NCBI GenBank assembly: GCA_004123355.1
Contig: SCHM01000001.1
Span: 6,006,001-6,070,000 of the forward strand
From: Amphirosellinia nigrospora
Taxonomy: Eukaryota > Ascomycota > Sordariomycetes > Xylariales > Xylariaceae
Direction of reading: 5' to 3'
Length of the DNA: 64,000 nt
Both the position numbers and the translations under genes were made by a program. Positions 10,795 through 23,813 of the stretch are shown piece by piece. Within the stretch, counting starts at the first letter, position 1; each line of letters starts with the position of its first letter. The notes under the pieces were generated by a model. The model saw only the letters and a list, made by a program, of their open reading frames with translations, did not search any database and was not told the origin of the DNA.

Positions 10795-12259
10795 ATGAGG
10801 CTACCTCCGATCGAAGTCCTTGAAAGCTGGCCCAGGCCAAATTACATTGACCCGGAGACGAGAGGGCCTTCCGGGAAAATCCTCGGGTCGGTGCTGCTGG
10901 GCTTGGTCACAGTCATCCTAGCTGTTCGATTATACTCACGCAAGAGACTGACGAATGGATTCGGACTCGATGACTTGTTCATCTGCCTAGCATATGTACG
11001 CCCAACTACTTCACCATCAAACGTTCTCGGGATCCTAACGCGGACAGGTACCTGCAACCGCGTTCACTCTGGCTGGGATTATCACTCAGTATGTGTTCCA
11101 ATGTTATCATTATCCAGTGCTGGCGGAGTTGCCAGTCCCAGCTACTCCTGACCCTTTAAGACTCCCAAATATTCGCCACAGATGGTGTTTCTAACCTGAG
11201 TTATATAGGGTCCCCTTCAATGGAGCCGTCATGTATGGGATGTCGAGCCAAAGGTCTTCGGTCCAAGCCTCATTTTAATGTATAATGCCCTCTCTACAGT
11301 TTTCAGCATTAGCTAATGCCGTACAGGCTGGTAAACCTGATCCTATTCGACCTAGCGACGAGTTTCACGAAGTTGTCTATGCTTGCTATGGTACGACGCT
11401 TGACGACCGCCTCAAGCAATAGAATCGAGGGCGCGGCTGTCCTGGTCCTCGCAGTATTGATCATCACCAATTGCGTAATCTTCATTATAGTAGAGGTCTT
11501 TCAGTGCTGGTATGTCAACATTCGCATGCCGACCAACATTGTCGTTTAACAATCAATCGTCTTACAATCACCAGGCCAATTCAATCAGCGTTTGAGATTA
11601 CGATGCCAGGTAGCTCGACACGTTGTATCAACCAGGAAGTCCACCTGATGTTCGCGAACATTACCAACACAGTGACGGATTTTCGTGGTTCTGCTGTGCG
11701 TAATTCTAGGAACCGTTTTCTTCTTGTTTTGGCAACTTCCAGAGCACGATATCTCTTTTGGGACAAGACAGTATCTGGAAGTTTCTGAAGTCCTCACAAT
11801 TCATGTTCGAAAATGGCGAATGCTGACTCTGAGTGTTATAGCCCTATCCGGACGGCTATGTCGTTAGATATACCAACAAGACACCGCGTGATCGTAATCA
11901 GTCTCTTCGGCATTGGGCTCATCGCGAGCTCCGTAGGTATCGCTAGAACCATCTTCACATGGCGTCTATTCACCGCTGCTGATTATGACACGACTTGGCG
12001 ATCTTGGTACTTATGGCTCGCCAGCCTCATAGAGCTTCATTTGGGTATCGTAAGTGTCCCTCCCACCGCTGCCACCGCCGCCGCCTTTCATACCCAAGAC
12101 CAATCGACTAAGACTGCTGTAGATATGCGCCTCGGTCCCGCCACAAGACCATTCTTCGCGAACTATTTGGGCACCAAGCTGGGACTTACCAACAGGACCA
12201 ACAGGACGAACAGGACGCGAAAGGAATCTCTCATGCTATCAGAGGTGCGATCGAGTTGA
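10795..12259 (+). CDS. Fungal rhodopsin-domain (SAT4-type) integral membrane protein
   Basis: Seven-TM fungal-specific family (Fung_rhodopsin/SAT4), often annotated as a PTH11-like receptor; function unproven. The N-terminus has TM1 (ILGSVLLGLVTVILAVRLYS) followed by the hallmark NGFGLDDLFICLAY. Later exons give ATAFTLAGIITQYVFQ, SRHVWDVEPKVFGPSL, LVNLILFDLATSFTKLSMLA, TRCINQEVHLMFANITNTVT and RHRVIVISLFGIGLIASSVG, then the last helix block WYLWLASLIELHLGI. At least five short introns, for example the donor after LAY near 10999 and one after IELHLGI near 12052. Frame slips by one base near 11689 and 12140. The C-terminus has three tandem N-R-T triplets. No CFEM domain is seen at the N-terminus. 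Confidence 0.85.
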
Positions 12260-13782
12260 GGCAATGGGCATGAGAACTGGTCGAAGATGCGGGCACATCT
12301 TCGCTTTCTGTACCGATATCACACCTACATCAGGAAACTAGACTTTACTACTACAACTCATCCTAGGACAAAGGACATGTATGTATATAGCCGAGAATTG
12401 GCCTGCAAAGGCGTTTAAATCCTTCGTGCAACAATAAGAATCCATACGTACCAAAATCGATCGCGAGCCTTTGCTGCCGCCGCTGCTGCCGCTTGCCGAA
12501 TTTATTTTCCGTCAAAATCTAGCTAAGGAGCCGACATGGGCAGACATGGATATCACCATTATTGCGCGAATGGCCTCCAAACACTCCAGTCGATGGGCCG
12601 CTTTGTCATTTATTCGGTTTAGTATACAAGCGGTGTTATAACAGTTCACCGGCATCACTACACTACTATAGACTCGCCGCCAGAAACTGGCACTGTTATG
12701 ATGACAATGAGCCTCTGCGCCAGTGAGGTACATGAGATCTCATCCAATGCCTTGATGACAATCCTACCGTTCAGCAGCAGTGGTTCATTTCATCATCTTC
12801 CAATTTACATTGGTGATAGATGGGGCGAAGATGCCGGCCATTCAACCGTCAATATGCCACGTAGTAGCGCACCCAAAGTATTTTATGGAAGGCTGCTCGT
12901 CGTATATATATGCATTTACTAAAATCGCGGGTAGTCAAGCTGAGCAACACGTAAATATTAGTGATTCATCATCGCGAATGTAAATGCAAGGTTAAAGGTT
13001 TCGCTCCTTTGCGGAGACTAGACTACAAGTATACTAGGTACTGCTCGTGAAGGGGTATGAAGTAAATCTCATTTCAATAAACTATCCTGTACTATATTCC
13101 AAATAACTCAAACGCCTTCCCAAGTTGAAACAAAATATAACCCAAAGTAATAACCAAAGTAAAACAATAACCATATCGCATTTGCATGCAGACCTATAAC
13201 CGACAAAAGAATTCATGATGAGTGAATGGAAACGGCTAAATAGCTGCCGATTAGCTTTAACCATGGCTCCTACGCACACGGCTCAATTCAAGAATCGTCA
13301 ACGACCCTTGTGCCTCCTGGGCATCGATTGTCACAAAAAAAATCAACCACAAAATACAGCCGCCACCGCGGCGCTGGTTCCTCTCCTGGTAGGCAGGGGC
13401 AATCGTCAATCCTGAGATATTGGCGATTGATAGCCTGGATTTCGGCTCTCCGGCCTTGAATCCCGGCATTTCCTGCGGGTTCCTTGGTTTAAATCCAAGT
13501 GATCTACAGCGAAAGGCTGTAGTTGCTCCGCCCTTGGCTTGGTCTCACGCCAAGCTGCTCGGCCAAAGCGACTGATTTCCCGTATCATTGCTGATAAAAC
13601 GCCAGTGTAGGCTCTCACAGGCCAAGGGACTGGGAAGGATGAGATAGGTAAATGTATGCACTTGCAACTCCAAGGGCCGAGTCAGCTCACAACCGGCGCA
13701 CGGTTGTGCCATAGGTGCAGAGTGAAGGGTTAGATGGGTAGGGTTAATGAGTAATACTGCAGACGCTTAAGTTGCCCTTCAT
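12260..13782. other. Intergenic region, no recognisable gene
   Basis: Lies between the 3' ends of convergent genes. Frames on both strands are short and lack domains. A GCTGCC-repeat-like patch near 12470-12495 is too short to be called a satellite. Confidence 0.5.
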
Positions 13783-15542
13783 TTAGCTGGAATGGTGTCC
13801 ATAGGATCGTCGATAAGTTTCTCGGACGCTCTTCTTGGTCTGGCACAATTTCTTCGAAATCTTCCCCATGGCTTCTATGTGGTTTGTGGCATCGTCAACA
13901 CCCTGGACATGATCAAAGGCATCCGGGCTGCTATAGGCCTGCAAGTAGGTTTGTAGAGCTTTCTGGTGTTGGTACCATTCGTCGATCAATGGCTGCTCTG
14001 CCGCTTTGGCCGCCGCGGCAGCTTCAGCTGCTTGGACAGACTTAGATACCTGCTTGCGGCTGCTGGAGCTGGAATCCACAGAATCCTTGTTCTTTCGCTT
14101 TCGACCCTTCGCCGAATGGGCAGATGACCCGACAGCAGTCTGGGAAGATCCGGTGTGCGTGCTGAGAGAGTTACCGTTGTCATTGTGAACACGTCGCATG
14201 TGGTCTCTCAAATTCCACTGCCGCGGAAATCCATTTCCAGGGATAGCACGCTCGCATCCTTCGTACGTGCAAAGGTAGGGCTTATCACCGTGACCATGCA
14301 TAGCATGCGCCTCACGTTCATGGCGCAGAAGACAAGCAGTAGAGGAGAATCGGGCATTCTCGCAAGCCTCGGCCTTGCAACGATATGGCTTCAGGTGCGA
14401 GTCGACGAATTTGCTGTAGCATATAACGGTTAGGTCATGTGAAGTCTCGGTGTATATTGAAGGAATTCATACTCGTAGTTGCACTTGAGCTTCTCGGGCT
14501 TGTGGTTGCAGCTGGCCTGTCCCTCCCATGGGCAGTGGAAAAGTCCATCAGGCTTGGGGAATGCATTCTTATACAATGGGTGATCCCTAGCAGAAGATTC
14601 ACCGTCGTTACTAGGACGGCGGGTGAAAGAAGGCGGCAAGGTAAACATGTCCTCTGCAAGAATGTGTCCATTGATATCGTCGGTGGTCATCATGCCCATT
14701 TGGCGATCGAGACTGTTTCAGCATCTATGTCAGACGAGATTCAGAAATATCTGCGTATCAGTCAGAATACTTACCTAGGTGACGTTCCGTCCATGACTGG
14801 AGAAGAGCCATTAGTGTGTTTGGCGACGAACCCATAGGAACTGAAGCAGACCATGTATCCTCGGGAACTCCAGGTGAGGAAATCCGGGATTCTGGGCTAA
14901 GAGAGCCCCACGAAGCACTGGGAGAATTACCTGCGACGCTTGGGTCGAATTTCAATTGCATTTGTGCAGGGTCAATGTGCTGGTGCGCCAGACCTGATGC
15001 AAGTAGCGAAGGGGAATACGAGATTCCCTCCGTCGGCAAGCCATCCATTGGCAAGCCGACGTTCATAGACAACGGGTAGTACATGGTAGACGATGCCACG
15101 GACTGAGCATCATCCTGGAGAAGATATCCATCTACTGATGGATTCCCTGTCAAATCAAAATCCGGCATGTGCTGGCCATGGGACACAGTGGAGAGTATCC
15201 GGGGACGGCTCTTGTGTGATGAGGCCTTCATAACCCTGGTCTTGGAACTCCTGGACGAGCTGTGAGAGCCAATCCTCCTCATAGGCTCAGTAGTAGGCAT
15301 TACATGTTCTGAAGCAATCCATTTGCTTGTCATGTCATCCAGGGCTTCATTGTGATCCTGTCCTCTGGGAGTAATCTGTCCATATGTGAAATGGAAATCC
15401 TCTTCTCCGTGGAAGTCCTGTGTGCCTTCTGTTGGAGCGTCCCATACTGATCCATTAAGGTCTGTATGTGCTGTTTGAGAATAAATGAAATGTCCGCTGG
15501 CAGTAGAGAGCAAATTTCCTTGGGAGTATGCGCTGTAGTCAC
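13783..15542 (-). CDS. C2H2 zinc-finger transcription factor (3' exons)
   Basis: Nuclear DNA-binding regulator. A long Ser/Pro/Gln-rich region (15542 to about 14770) precedes the zinc-finger block. The first Cys pair lies in LFHCPWEGQASCNHKP. An intron follows, starting near 14476. Then come PYRCKAEACENARF...RHEREAH and PYLCTYEGCERA...RDHMRRVH, both C-x4-C with H-x4-H. The last 130 residues are Ser/Lys-rich, then Ala/Glu-rich and probably helical, ending at the TAA at 13783. The exon beginning at 15542 is preceded by CCCCAG, a splice acceptor, so the start lies further upstream. A one-base slip sits near 14820. Similar finger blocks are common in Sordariomycetes regulators, but I cannot name the orthologue. 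Confidence 0.82.
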
Positions 15543-17481
15543 TGGGGCAAGGTTAGTGTGCGATTTTCATTTACCCAATGAGACGAAAAGAGACCCGAAG
15601 CACAATAACAAAAGAAAATTTTCAGTCTGGTACAACTTTGTCCTGTTATCAAGTTCGGTTAGCTTCAGGTACCATTATCAAACTGGATCGGGCCACTATG
15701 CACAAACCGAACTAATTCATTATGTTACACTGGCGCGAAAGCCAGTGCGTTCCAGTTTCATTATCCAGGATATTTTTAAAAGGCCATGAAATATCAAGTC
15801 CCGTCCATGGAGTCCGGCAAAGAACAAATGAGATATTGAACAAAAATTGAGATGAATCCGCGCCGTTGCCATCATGCGAAAGGCTCCTCGACTGAATGTT
15901 GCTGGCGGCCTGAATGCTGAATATGGTAAATTGGAGGTGCCGAGTCTGTTGCTTCAATACTTCTGTCACGAGTATCTATGGGCTGCAAGTTTCCAGGGAG
16001 CGCGAACGAATAATCGAGCATTGATCCAGGCAAGTAGAAAGAAAACCATGGGTTGATTCCTCGGGTTGAAGCGGCCTGCTTCAAGATGTCATGCTGAAGT
16101 GAATCCTGGATGGCCCACAGGCTTAAACGCGTTCACATCAACACCGAACAGAGCAAAGCAATGCAGCGGAAACGTGATAGAAACACAGCTTGCAAAACAA
16201 CAATCATTTGATCCGTAGATGCGGCCTGCAAGTTTGGCGTTTCAAAGTCGGGGTTGGTCTGTCGAGCATAGGTCCATTCCGGGTCAAAAATATCCAGGGG
16301 CTGTATTATCTCAGGTAATATCCTTGGGTAAAATGGGCTGATATAAAACCCTCCTTTTGTCGATTGTCATTGGTGCCGTAGTGGTTTGAGACTTACCGTT
16401 AGAAAGACTTGCGTCTTCGAAATATTTCTTGTGAATCGAGCAGCAAGGCAAGGGTTTGCCAGACATGCTGTCAACATTGGTTCTCCGTGGTGGGAGCAAC
16501 GCAGCCTTGGTCCTAAGACCTGGTAGGTCGCCCATATGGGAATTCCGGTGGTCATGTTTCCTGGATTGAATTCCAAGCTCGGGTCTCCTGGCTTTGAGTT
16601 CCTAGTATGGAATAACGGTCCGGATATAGGGCACTTGCCCGAGATAAAACAATCAATGAAATACATGACTTATCGCTCCACATGATTGATTAAACCCAAA
16701 TGGTCACCCCAAACTCCGGTTGAAAATGAAAAGAAAAATCAATGCAAAATACCTCGCGGGAGTGTGGACATCGTCCAGATCTAAAGAGTTGAATGCGGCC
16801 ATACTGTCTCGTGGTGCAATCATTGTAGCCATTGGATCCTGTGGCTGATTCTGGTCCTGTATGAATCCCTTATGGCAAAATAACGGGCATCAATTCCTTG
16901 TGGGTTTGTGAGACTGGGTTCTCAACCGACTAGGACTGATGTAATACTCCTGTGGACTGCAATAACGTTTGTCGATAACCAAGGTGCTGTGGGTTGAATT
17001 CCTGGGATAGTAACACCTGAAGGGAATACGGCCTGAGGGATGAATCCTTTGAGCATGGACCGAGTGTTGTATAATTGTCTGATAGTAGCAGCAAGAGAGC
17101 AATGATAATATGTGATGGTCGGAGGAGTCGGAGTGCCTGGTAGTATGAAGAGTGGAGGAGTGGAGAGTCGTCAGGTATAGTAGTTGGGCAGAAACAAGTG
17201 TGTGTTGGGCTGAGAAATAGAAGGGAAGAAGCGAAGTTGGGCACAGAGAGGGACCACTGGGGTTTTATCATGAGCCCATAGGAGATGAAGCAACCGGATG
17301 GAAGAGGAGTGGGCGGGGACGATGCCAGCGATGCCATTTGCGCAGCGGGATTTAGCAGGGGTACCCCCTGCGGATTATCCCTAAGCGCACTGTTGGCAAC
17401 TGCTTCGCTGGCCAGTGGTGGTGCAGCATACTGATCCTGCGACCCTCTGCCCTGCTTCCTGCCCTGTCCGACCATCGTCAT
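15543..17481 (-). other. Probable 5' exons and leader of the C2H2 factor
   Basis: Frames on the minus strand look partly coding: one starts at the ATG at 17481 (MTMVGQGRKQGRGSQDQYAA), others encode DQNQPQDPMATMIAPRDSMA (about 16750-16860) and FDPEWTYARQTNPDFETP (about 16240-16295). They are Gln/Pro-rich, like activation regions, and several end at plausible donors. I cannot join them into one frame with certainty. They may be the 5' exons of the C2H2 gene or a long leader with small upstream frames. Short motifs of the form GGAATTCAACCC/GGATTCATCCC recur through the stretch. Confidence 0.4.
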
Positions 17482-18627
17482 CTAACGCTGGACTGCCTTA
17501 AATTATCCACACTACAACATGGGCTTGCTCTGAAACGGCAGCAGATGGACGCTCAGCGCCAGCTTGATTCGCTATCGTGAGTTAATTTCAAGACTTCATA
17601 ATTCGAACGACGGCAGCATACCGCCTTTTCTCAGTTGCGTTCCTTTGCTTCCCCTCCCCCTCTCCTCTCTCCCCTCTCCGCGACTCATCCTCCTGGGCCG
17701 TCACATTGGCCGCGTCGCATATCAGCTGAAGGGAGTCTGCGAGGACCCCTCCGAAGCTGCACCTCCCACACTGTCCGCACTCGCGATAGGCCGTGTCTCG
17801 CAGCCGCGGACCAGGCCATGGCCAGTGAGGGGGCAGGTGAGCATCGTCGACGACCAATCATTGTGTGACCGAGTGTTTTGGCTGCAGCGACAACGCATCA
17901 CTGCAGCACCGCAGAGTTGCTAGTCTACCTAGGTGCGGAAGTCCAAATGGAATTTTGTTGGCCGTGACACACCCACCTCCCTGCCTCAGTTAGTAGCCGG
18001 CGAATGGTGGATGAAGTGGGAGGCATGGCGTCTTTTACCTGCATTCCTCATCCCACGACGCCATCGGTAAATAGCAGCGCTCATCTCGCCATTGATGTCA
18101 GCCCGCCCGACCATGGTGGTTAGTTAATGTCATGCTTTGCTGGCAACGGCGGTACACGATGTTGAATCTTGATGAATTGGTAGAAAAGACGTGACTCCCT
18201 GCGCCTACTGCAGGCGATGCATTGTCGCGTTGCCGTCAATGTCAAGTTCTCGTACCAGCCTCGTGTGCTGTCTTGCCCTCCATCTCGAGAGAAATGCAGC
18301 ACTTTAGCTTGCAGGTGATTAAGTGTACAACGCATACAGCCATCCGGCAAAGGCAACGGACGAGATAGATCACATTTGTCGACTGGTAGTTGTCGTTACG
18401 CTACGATGATCGGGGTCTTCTCTGCATTAGACTTGAAATTCAATACAGCTTATCAACTCAATCGCGGTCAATGCCGCAGGGCCTGATTGACTGAGTGCCC
18501 CATTTGATGTTAGCAAGGTCGCAATGTCACAACATCATCATCGATGCGATTTGGTGCCTTCATGATCATCACGAACCCCGTATCCCACATTGCCCTCTTT
18601 CGAAATGTTTGTCTCGATTTACTCGCG
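17482..18627. other. Intergenic region, no recognisable gene
   Basis: Upstream of the C2H2 gene and downstream of the Zn2Cys6 gene. It has a C/T-rich stretch (17635-17690) and no frame with a recognisable domain. Confidence 0.5.
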
Positions 18628-20619
18628 TTAGGTTGTGATGCCCACGTCAGCAGGGCGCAAGGGTATATAGTCTAAGTACTTCGTTGTGAGTCGCTTCCCG
18701 TTATCTCCCCACACCGCTTCCTCCCATATCGCCTGTATCTCTGACTCGCCGTTGAAGTTGTCCTCCCAAGCAAAGAGCCGCAAGACCGACTTGGCCCCCT
18801 CCCAATTTCTGATCCTCAAAAGCTGGCTGACTAGGTTAATTTTGTCAAGGTATACGTCCTTCAACATCTTCATATGAGCCTCTTCCATTGCCGAGTAGCT
18901 CTTAGTCGCGTTGGCCGCACAAGCCCCAAACATGACCGTCCAGAACCAGAGTGACTGGCTATATTGCCCCTTTTGCATAAGCGCCTCAGTTCGACACACA
19001 TCAGCCAGCAATTGCTCTATGAACCATTCAACCAGGAACGAGTCAACGTTATTGTCGCGCAGAATCATGTAGAGGTAAAAATAGCAAGCGAGGAATTCAG
19101 ATCTGCTGGCATCCACTGTACGATGCGATGGTAGCGTATGAATATCGCTTGTACGAGGCGGAGGTGTCTTTTTAGCTAAGACTTCTGCCAAAGGTTCCAC
19201 AGGGTCGTCAGCACCGCTCAGAGTAGGCATGCTATAGATTGGCCGCAATGCTACTCGAAGAAGTGAGATAATCATAGATTGGTGGACGTCGTCGGTCCGA
19301 CTAATATTCAGCATGTCCCAGACTGGTCGACTTGACACGCTCCGAGCTGCCCTGCAGGGGTTATTAGACAAAGGTATACTCTGAAGGGGTCATTCCGCCT
19401 TACATGGCTATCAAGCGTTGGAGGAGACCCATATTTCTAGGGCGTCTTTCTACACATTGCAAGTCTTTGATTCTGGCGAGACCTTGCAAGTGCGATGATA
19501 CAGCTTCGGTCGACCCGAGCGAGTTCTTCAGCAAGTTAGCAACCTGAAGCACACTTCTGTCAAATGACATACCTCCATAACTGCGAGACTTGCCACAACG
19601 GCAATGGTGCCGTCACTAGCAGCTGTCTCCAGATCTTGCAATTGTTCGTTGACAAATCGTATGGCTTGAACTTTGTGATAAAGATAAGGAACTCGAAACT
19701 GCTCGACATCGCCGGTATGCCAGGCCCAGTGTAACGTTGTCAAGAGCAGAGCCGCGTGGAGAAACCCCGGGTGCGATAAAGCTCGATGTACACTACGCAC
19801 TACGGTTAGTAACAACTGATAACATGGACAGTCAAGATGGGCCTTTACAGGAACGAATCATGATCCCTCTACCCGGGATCTATATAGTACTCGGGTGCTT
19901 GCAACTAGATTGAATGGTTAAGCTTCCTTGAGTTACGGTTGCACGTTGAGAGCAAGTATAGCTTACATAAGTAGAAAAGAGATCGTGATTTATACGGCAT
20001 CTCATACTGGGTTCCCAGGAACGGGTCTATTGAGATATCATGGATATGAATCGGACCTAAACTCCCTATTTCGGTCGGGTCATGAGGCCCATCGCTTGCG
20101 GACGCTGCCTTTGGTCTGGCTGGCGTGTTCGTGGAGCTGGAGTTACTCTCGGCCTGGTATTGACAGGATCCACCATGCCGAAGACAGAACGTACTACAGC
20201 AATGTAAGCTAAGGCAAAGGCGCGCAAAGAAGATGTCATATGGATGGATCAAGCACGGGGCGGAGCTCAGACACTCGCGTGAAGCCAGGATGTGAGCCTA
20301 GCCGCCCTTAGACGGGCGAGGATATACGATGCGGGAATACCCGGTGATGCCACTGATACCATATGCGCAGCCTTGGGGGTCTTACCAAAGTGGTTTCCTC
20401 TCGTCACAACGAATATGTTTAGCCTTACACTGTAACGCCTCGTCAGTACGGCCTACTTACTGTTCCATGCGACATCCGGGTGATTGCTCGGCAAATTGAT
20501 AAAAGCAAAGAACAACTCAAGAATTCACTTACTGTCACGCAGCCGTTTCGGGATCTGCGGTGGAATCTCCTCTGGCGTTGCCGGTGGAACATGTTCATCG
20601 ACTCTTCTTCGGTCGCCAT
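18628..20619 (-). CDS. Zn2Cys6 transcription factor with fungal-specific regulatory domain
   Basis: Gal4-type regulator. The N-terminus is basic (FHRRSRNGCVT), then an intron, then CKAKHIRCDERKPLC, then a second intron whose acceptor I place at CTGTAG before TFCLRHGGSCQYQ. This yields a perfect C-x2-C-x6-C-x6-C-x2-C-x6-C cluster. Later exons read PFLGTQYEMPYKSRSLFY, FLHAALLLTTLHWAWHTGDV, DGTIAVVASLAVME and NMGLLQRLIAM, and the last long exon continues to the TAA at 18628. The size and helical C-terminal half fit the small Zn2Cys6 class with a 'fungal TF domain 2' (sterol uptake control-like). ATG at 20619 chosen as the first Met before the cluster. An odd intron of about 29 nt near 19550 is shorter than usual and may hide a missing base. 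Confidence 0.85.
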
Positions 20620-21417
20620 GATTGGCAAAATAGAGGTAACGCGACAATTGATGTAAGCAGGTTTGGTTAGTACAGAGCGAGGTATAGCTTCGTTGTTTTA
20701 TCTTTTGAGGTCGCTATACGTGCTAGGCAAGCAAACGTAACCGTGACTTAGAGATGGAGCCTATTCAAGCAATCTCGGGTTTTTTAGATTTCTTTGCAGG
20801 TGTTGGAATTGTTCCAAGGTTGTTTGTAAATTCTGTAGGGTAGGTATGCTGTTGCAAGAATAATTCCTCTGATTCTAAACCAGGAGCTATCTTGATGCTT
20901 GGGGTCCAGCCAGTACCAACGTTTCAAGCAGTTTTCAGGAGGCGAATTGAAAGGGGCCAAGCCCCGAGACCAAAAACTGACGGGATATTCCAATTGACTT
21001 ATTGCGACAGCCGTCCAATTAATTAATGGCATGGTGCTAGAGGACGAAGGGTGGGCGGGGTGCTGTGTTAATAATAGCAAGACCCCAGAAATCCTAGTAG
21101 GCTACTATTGTCTACTTACAGTACCTTGTCGGGTGGTTTTCCAATCGGGACCGTCGGATTTGCTGACACATCAAACCCATATACTCGAGATTTTGGTTAC
21201 ATTATCAAATACCTACTTGTGTTTGATGAAGGATTGAGGACGGTTATCAACCAGCTTTCTTCAATGCATATCCCATCCGCCTCCAACCACTACCTACTCA
21301 ATGAAGCCACGTCAACATGGCAAAAGATGGTGTTCGAGAAGCGCAAAAGAGCAGCGCCGAGATAAGTCGGACTTTTAGGGGTGGCAAAACGTGCCTATAA
21401 GACCAACACAGGGCTGC

Positions 21418-21438
21418 ATGATGATGATGATGATGATG
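21418..21438 (+). repeat. (ATG)7 trinucleotide microsatellite
   Basis: Seven perfect ATG units, ending ATC. It lies outside any supported gene. Confidence 0.9.
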
Positions 21439-22814
21439 ATCACGGTATGTGCTATGGCGGTTGACCTGCCAAGAGCCATACGCCCTCGGACACACAATGC
21501 GATTGTCGCAGTTCTATTGTATGTACAAAAAGCTGGTGGTGATGAGATGGAACATGCCGCCTCTGGCGTATGCTAATGATACTTGTACTTTACTTAGCCT
21601 TTAAATACACAAAAACTCGAAAGGGCACTACCAGTAGAGCTGAGCTGCTGCTGGTCCCTAATATAGCCATAGTGGAGTTTCCTGCCCGCCGATATGCCCA
21701 GTTAGGGTTGAAGTGGAAGAGATGACTCCGTGCATCAATTCCTGGGTACCTAGCGCTGAGTAAGACTTAACCTGGCTAAATGAACCCAACACCGCCCACA
21801 GGCGATGACGATGCCTCTCTCCAAGCCAGCCTAGGATCCGGAGACCGGGAATGCGTCAATCTGATCTTTTCAGCCTTGCTGGACAGTATCAATATCGCAT
21901 GCCCGGCTCTAAGGCTAAGTGTGCATCTACCAGCCAACAACTGGAAGCATTGCTGTCTGATTGTTTACAATCACCTCGGGGCTACTTACTAGTAGGCAGC
22001 ACCAACGATGGGTATGTACGTGTGGCACCGTCAAATCTTCATTTGTGTATCTCTCAAAATACGGAACGTTACCTACATAGTGTACACGCGCACACATCAG
22101 GTTATTGTGTTCATTGGTTTTCATCCCACCGCCCAGACCTCCGTGCCGTATTGCACTATGTATATACATGCGGCATGACTTCGAGGAGCAAGGATGCGGC
22201 ACAGCTAGCCCCCTAATTACGGTTGCGCCCGATTACGAGATACTGGTGGAAGGATATAATGTTCAAGACGATACCTTACCAACCTACTGCATCTAGTCAC
22301 ATCTATCCCAATCATGTGAGCAACTAGACCACGAGTTAGACTCGCATTCGACAACATAAAAAGGAGCTAACATATTTGCTGGAGTTTCGCTCGCCAAGGG
22401 AAACACGGCCGGAAGCTAACAAGTTTATAGCATGCTATGCAATGAGGTCAATGCAGTTCAAGCATGGCCAATTCACCTCACCCTAAGCAACACCACCAAC
22501 AAAGTAAGTGCCCTTTGGTAAGCGAAATGCATATCTGACAAATAGGGTATATGACCACAGCCCTATATGTTTTGTTGATGCGCACGCTTTACATTCGTCG
22601 CCTTGAGTTGCCTGCCCGCGGAGCTCTGTGCCCGCAGCAACACATTACCTACGTAGCTGTATAGTAGCACGCGATCCGAGCTCGGCCCCGGACTCCACAC
22701 GGAAACATTGTCAGGATTCCGCTGTGTTGCAATGAAGTGTGCAGCGACTCGGATAGATACAGCGCGAGCCGGACTACCACACAATTGGCGCGTCGTCGGT
22801 GGCGCGCGGAATGA

Positions 22815-22836
22815 CATGGCATGGCATGGCATGGTA
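22815..22836 (+). repeat. (ATGGC)n pentanucleotide repeat
   Basis: About four units of CATGG/ATGGC in tandem, in gene-free sequence. A related pentamer (ACCAT) follows the poly-T run near 56870. Confidence 0.85.
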
Positions 22837-23704
22837 TGAACATAGGTAAGGTAGGGGACCCTACATGCCGGCTACGGTTCCTATTGCCATGTTTCGGTAC
22901 CGTTGTTTTGAAAGCCGCCTTCATCATCGAGCCTCAAGAGTATTGCAATCCATCCCATCTCAGACAGGTGGTGACCAGGCTCTCGCACCAACGTCGGCAT
23001 GTCGCATTAGCATCTTGTCGCTCTTGTGCCTACTATTGCGATATGTAGGTGGCCGGGTGCTCGACATGTATGTACTTTAGCTCGGCCCGGTTCGTCATCA
23101 ACGACTGGACAATGAGAATGAATATTACCAAAGGTACTGTACTTCTCATATTCCGACACCCAAACTATCTTCTGTACGCATGCCGGCACAACATATATCC
23201 CGCAGCGACTACACTAGTCTAAGTGCTGCTAGATTATCATGTATCATGCACTTCGTCTTACTACATGTGCCCTGCCAGGGGCTATCTAGCAGCAAGTTGT
23301 CAACCATCTGTCCGCAGGTGTGTCGTGTCTTCTCGGAGCTGACCTCTGCCGATAGAAAGCGGTCAAGCGGTAAAGAACCGTGACGTCATTAACCGTAATT
23401 ATTTCGTCCTGGACATTGCCTTACCTCTTTACCTGAACACTGACATCTGATATCTGATATCTGTCCAGGCTATGCAGTGTGTAGGGGTGGTGTCCGGACT
23501 CGATGGATGGCCATTGACTGCCTCGTTCTGTGCTAAACGACCTCATAGGCGCTCTTATCAGCCATCCCCATCCAGCCTCGCCCAGACTAATGGTAATGGT
23601 TGGGCTGCCTCGACCAAACTTTTTCATGCCCAATCCCCAATCCAGGCCCACCCAGCGGTGCGCACAGCAGCCCAGCGCGCCACTGCTATTCCCTTAATCT
23701 ACAA

Positions 23705-23813
23705 TCTACCTACCTACTGTACCTACTGTACCTTAGCACCTAGCATGGACCTACCTAACCTACGCATCTACATACCTGCTGCCCAGGTACTATACCTGCC
23801 CTGCCCTGCCCAC
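23705..23813 (+). repeat. CTACCTAC/ACTGTACC-rich low-complexity tract
   Basis: Repeated CTACCTAC, TACTGTACC and TACCTGCC units over about 110 bp. The same family on the other strand recurs at 53612-53670 and near 38925-38965. These are typical of intergenic DNA in some Sordariomycetes. Confidence 0.7.

Noticed and set aside
13440-13520. tRNA-like T-arm (GGTTTAAATCC) and similar GGTTCGA hits elsewhere (31330, 49482, 55990)
   Set aside because: No acceptor stem, anticodon arm or A-box at the right distance at any of these places.
20784-21080. 98-codon minus-strand frame upstream of the Zn2Cys6 factor
   Set aside because: Begins without a convincing ATG, no recognisable domain, lies in the regulator's probable promoter.
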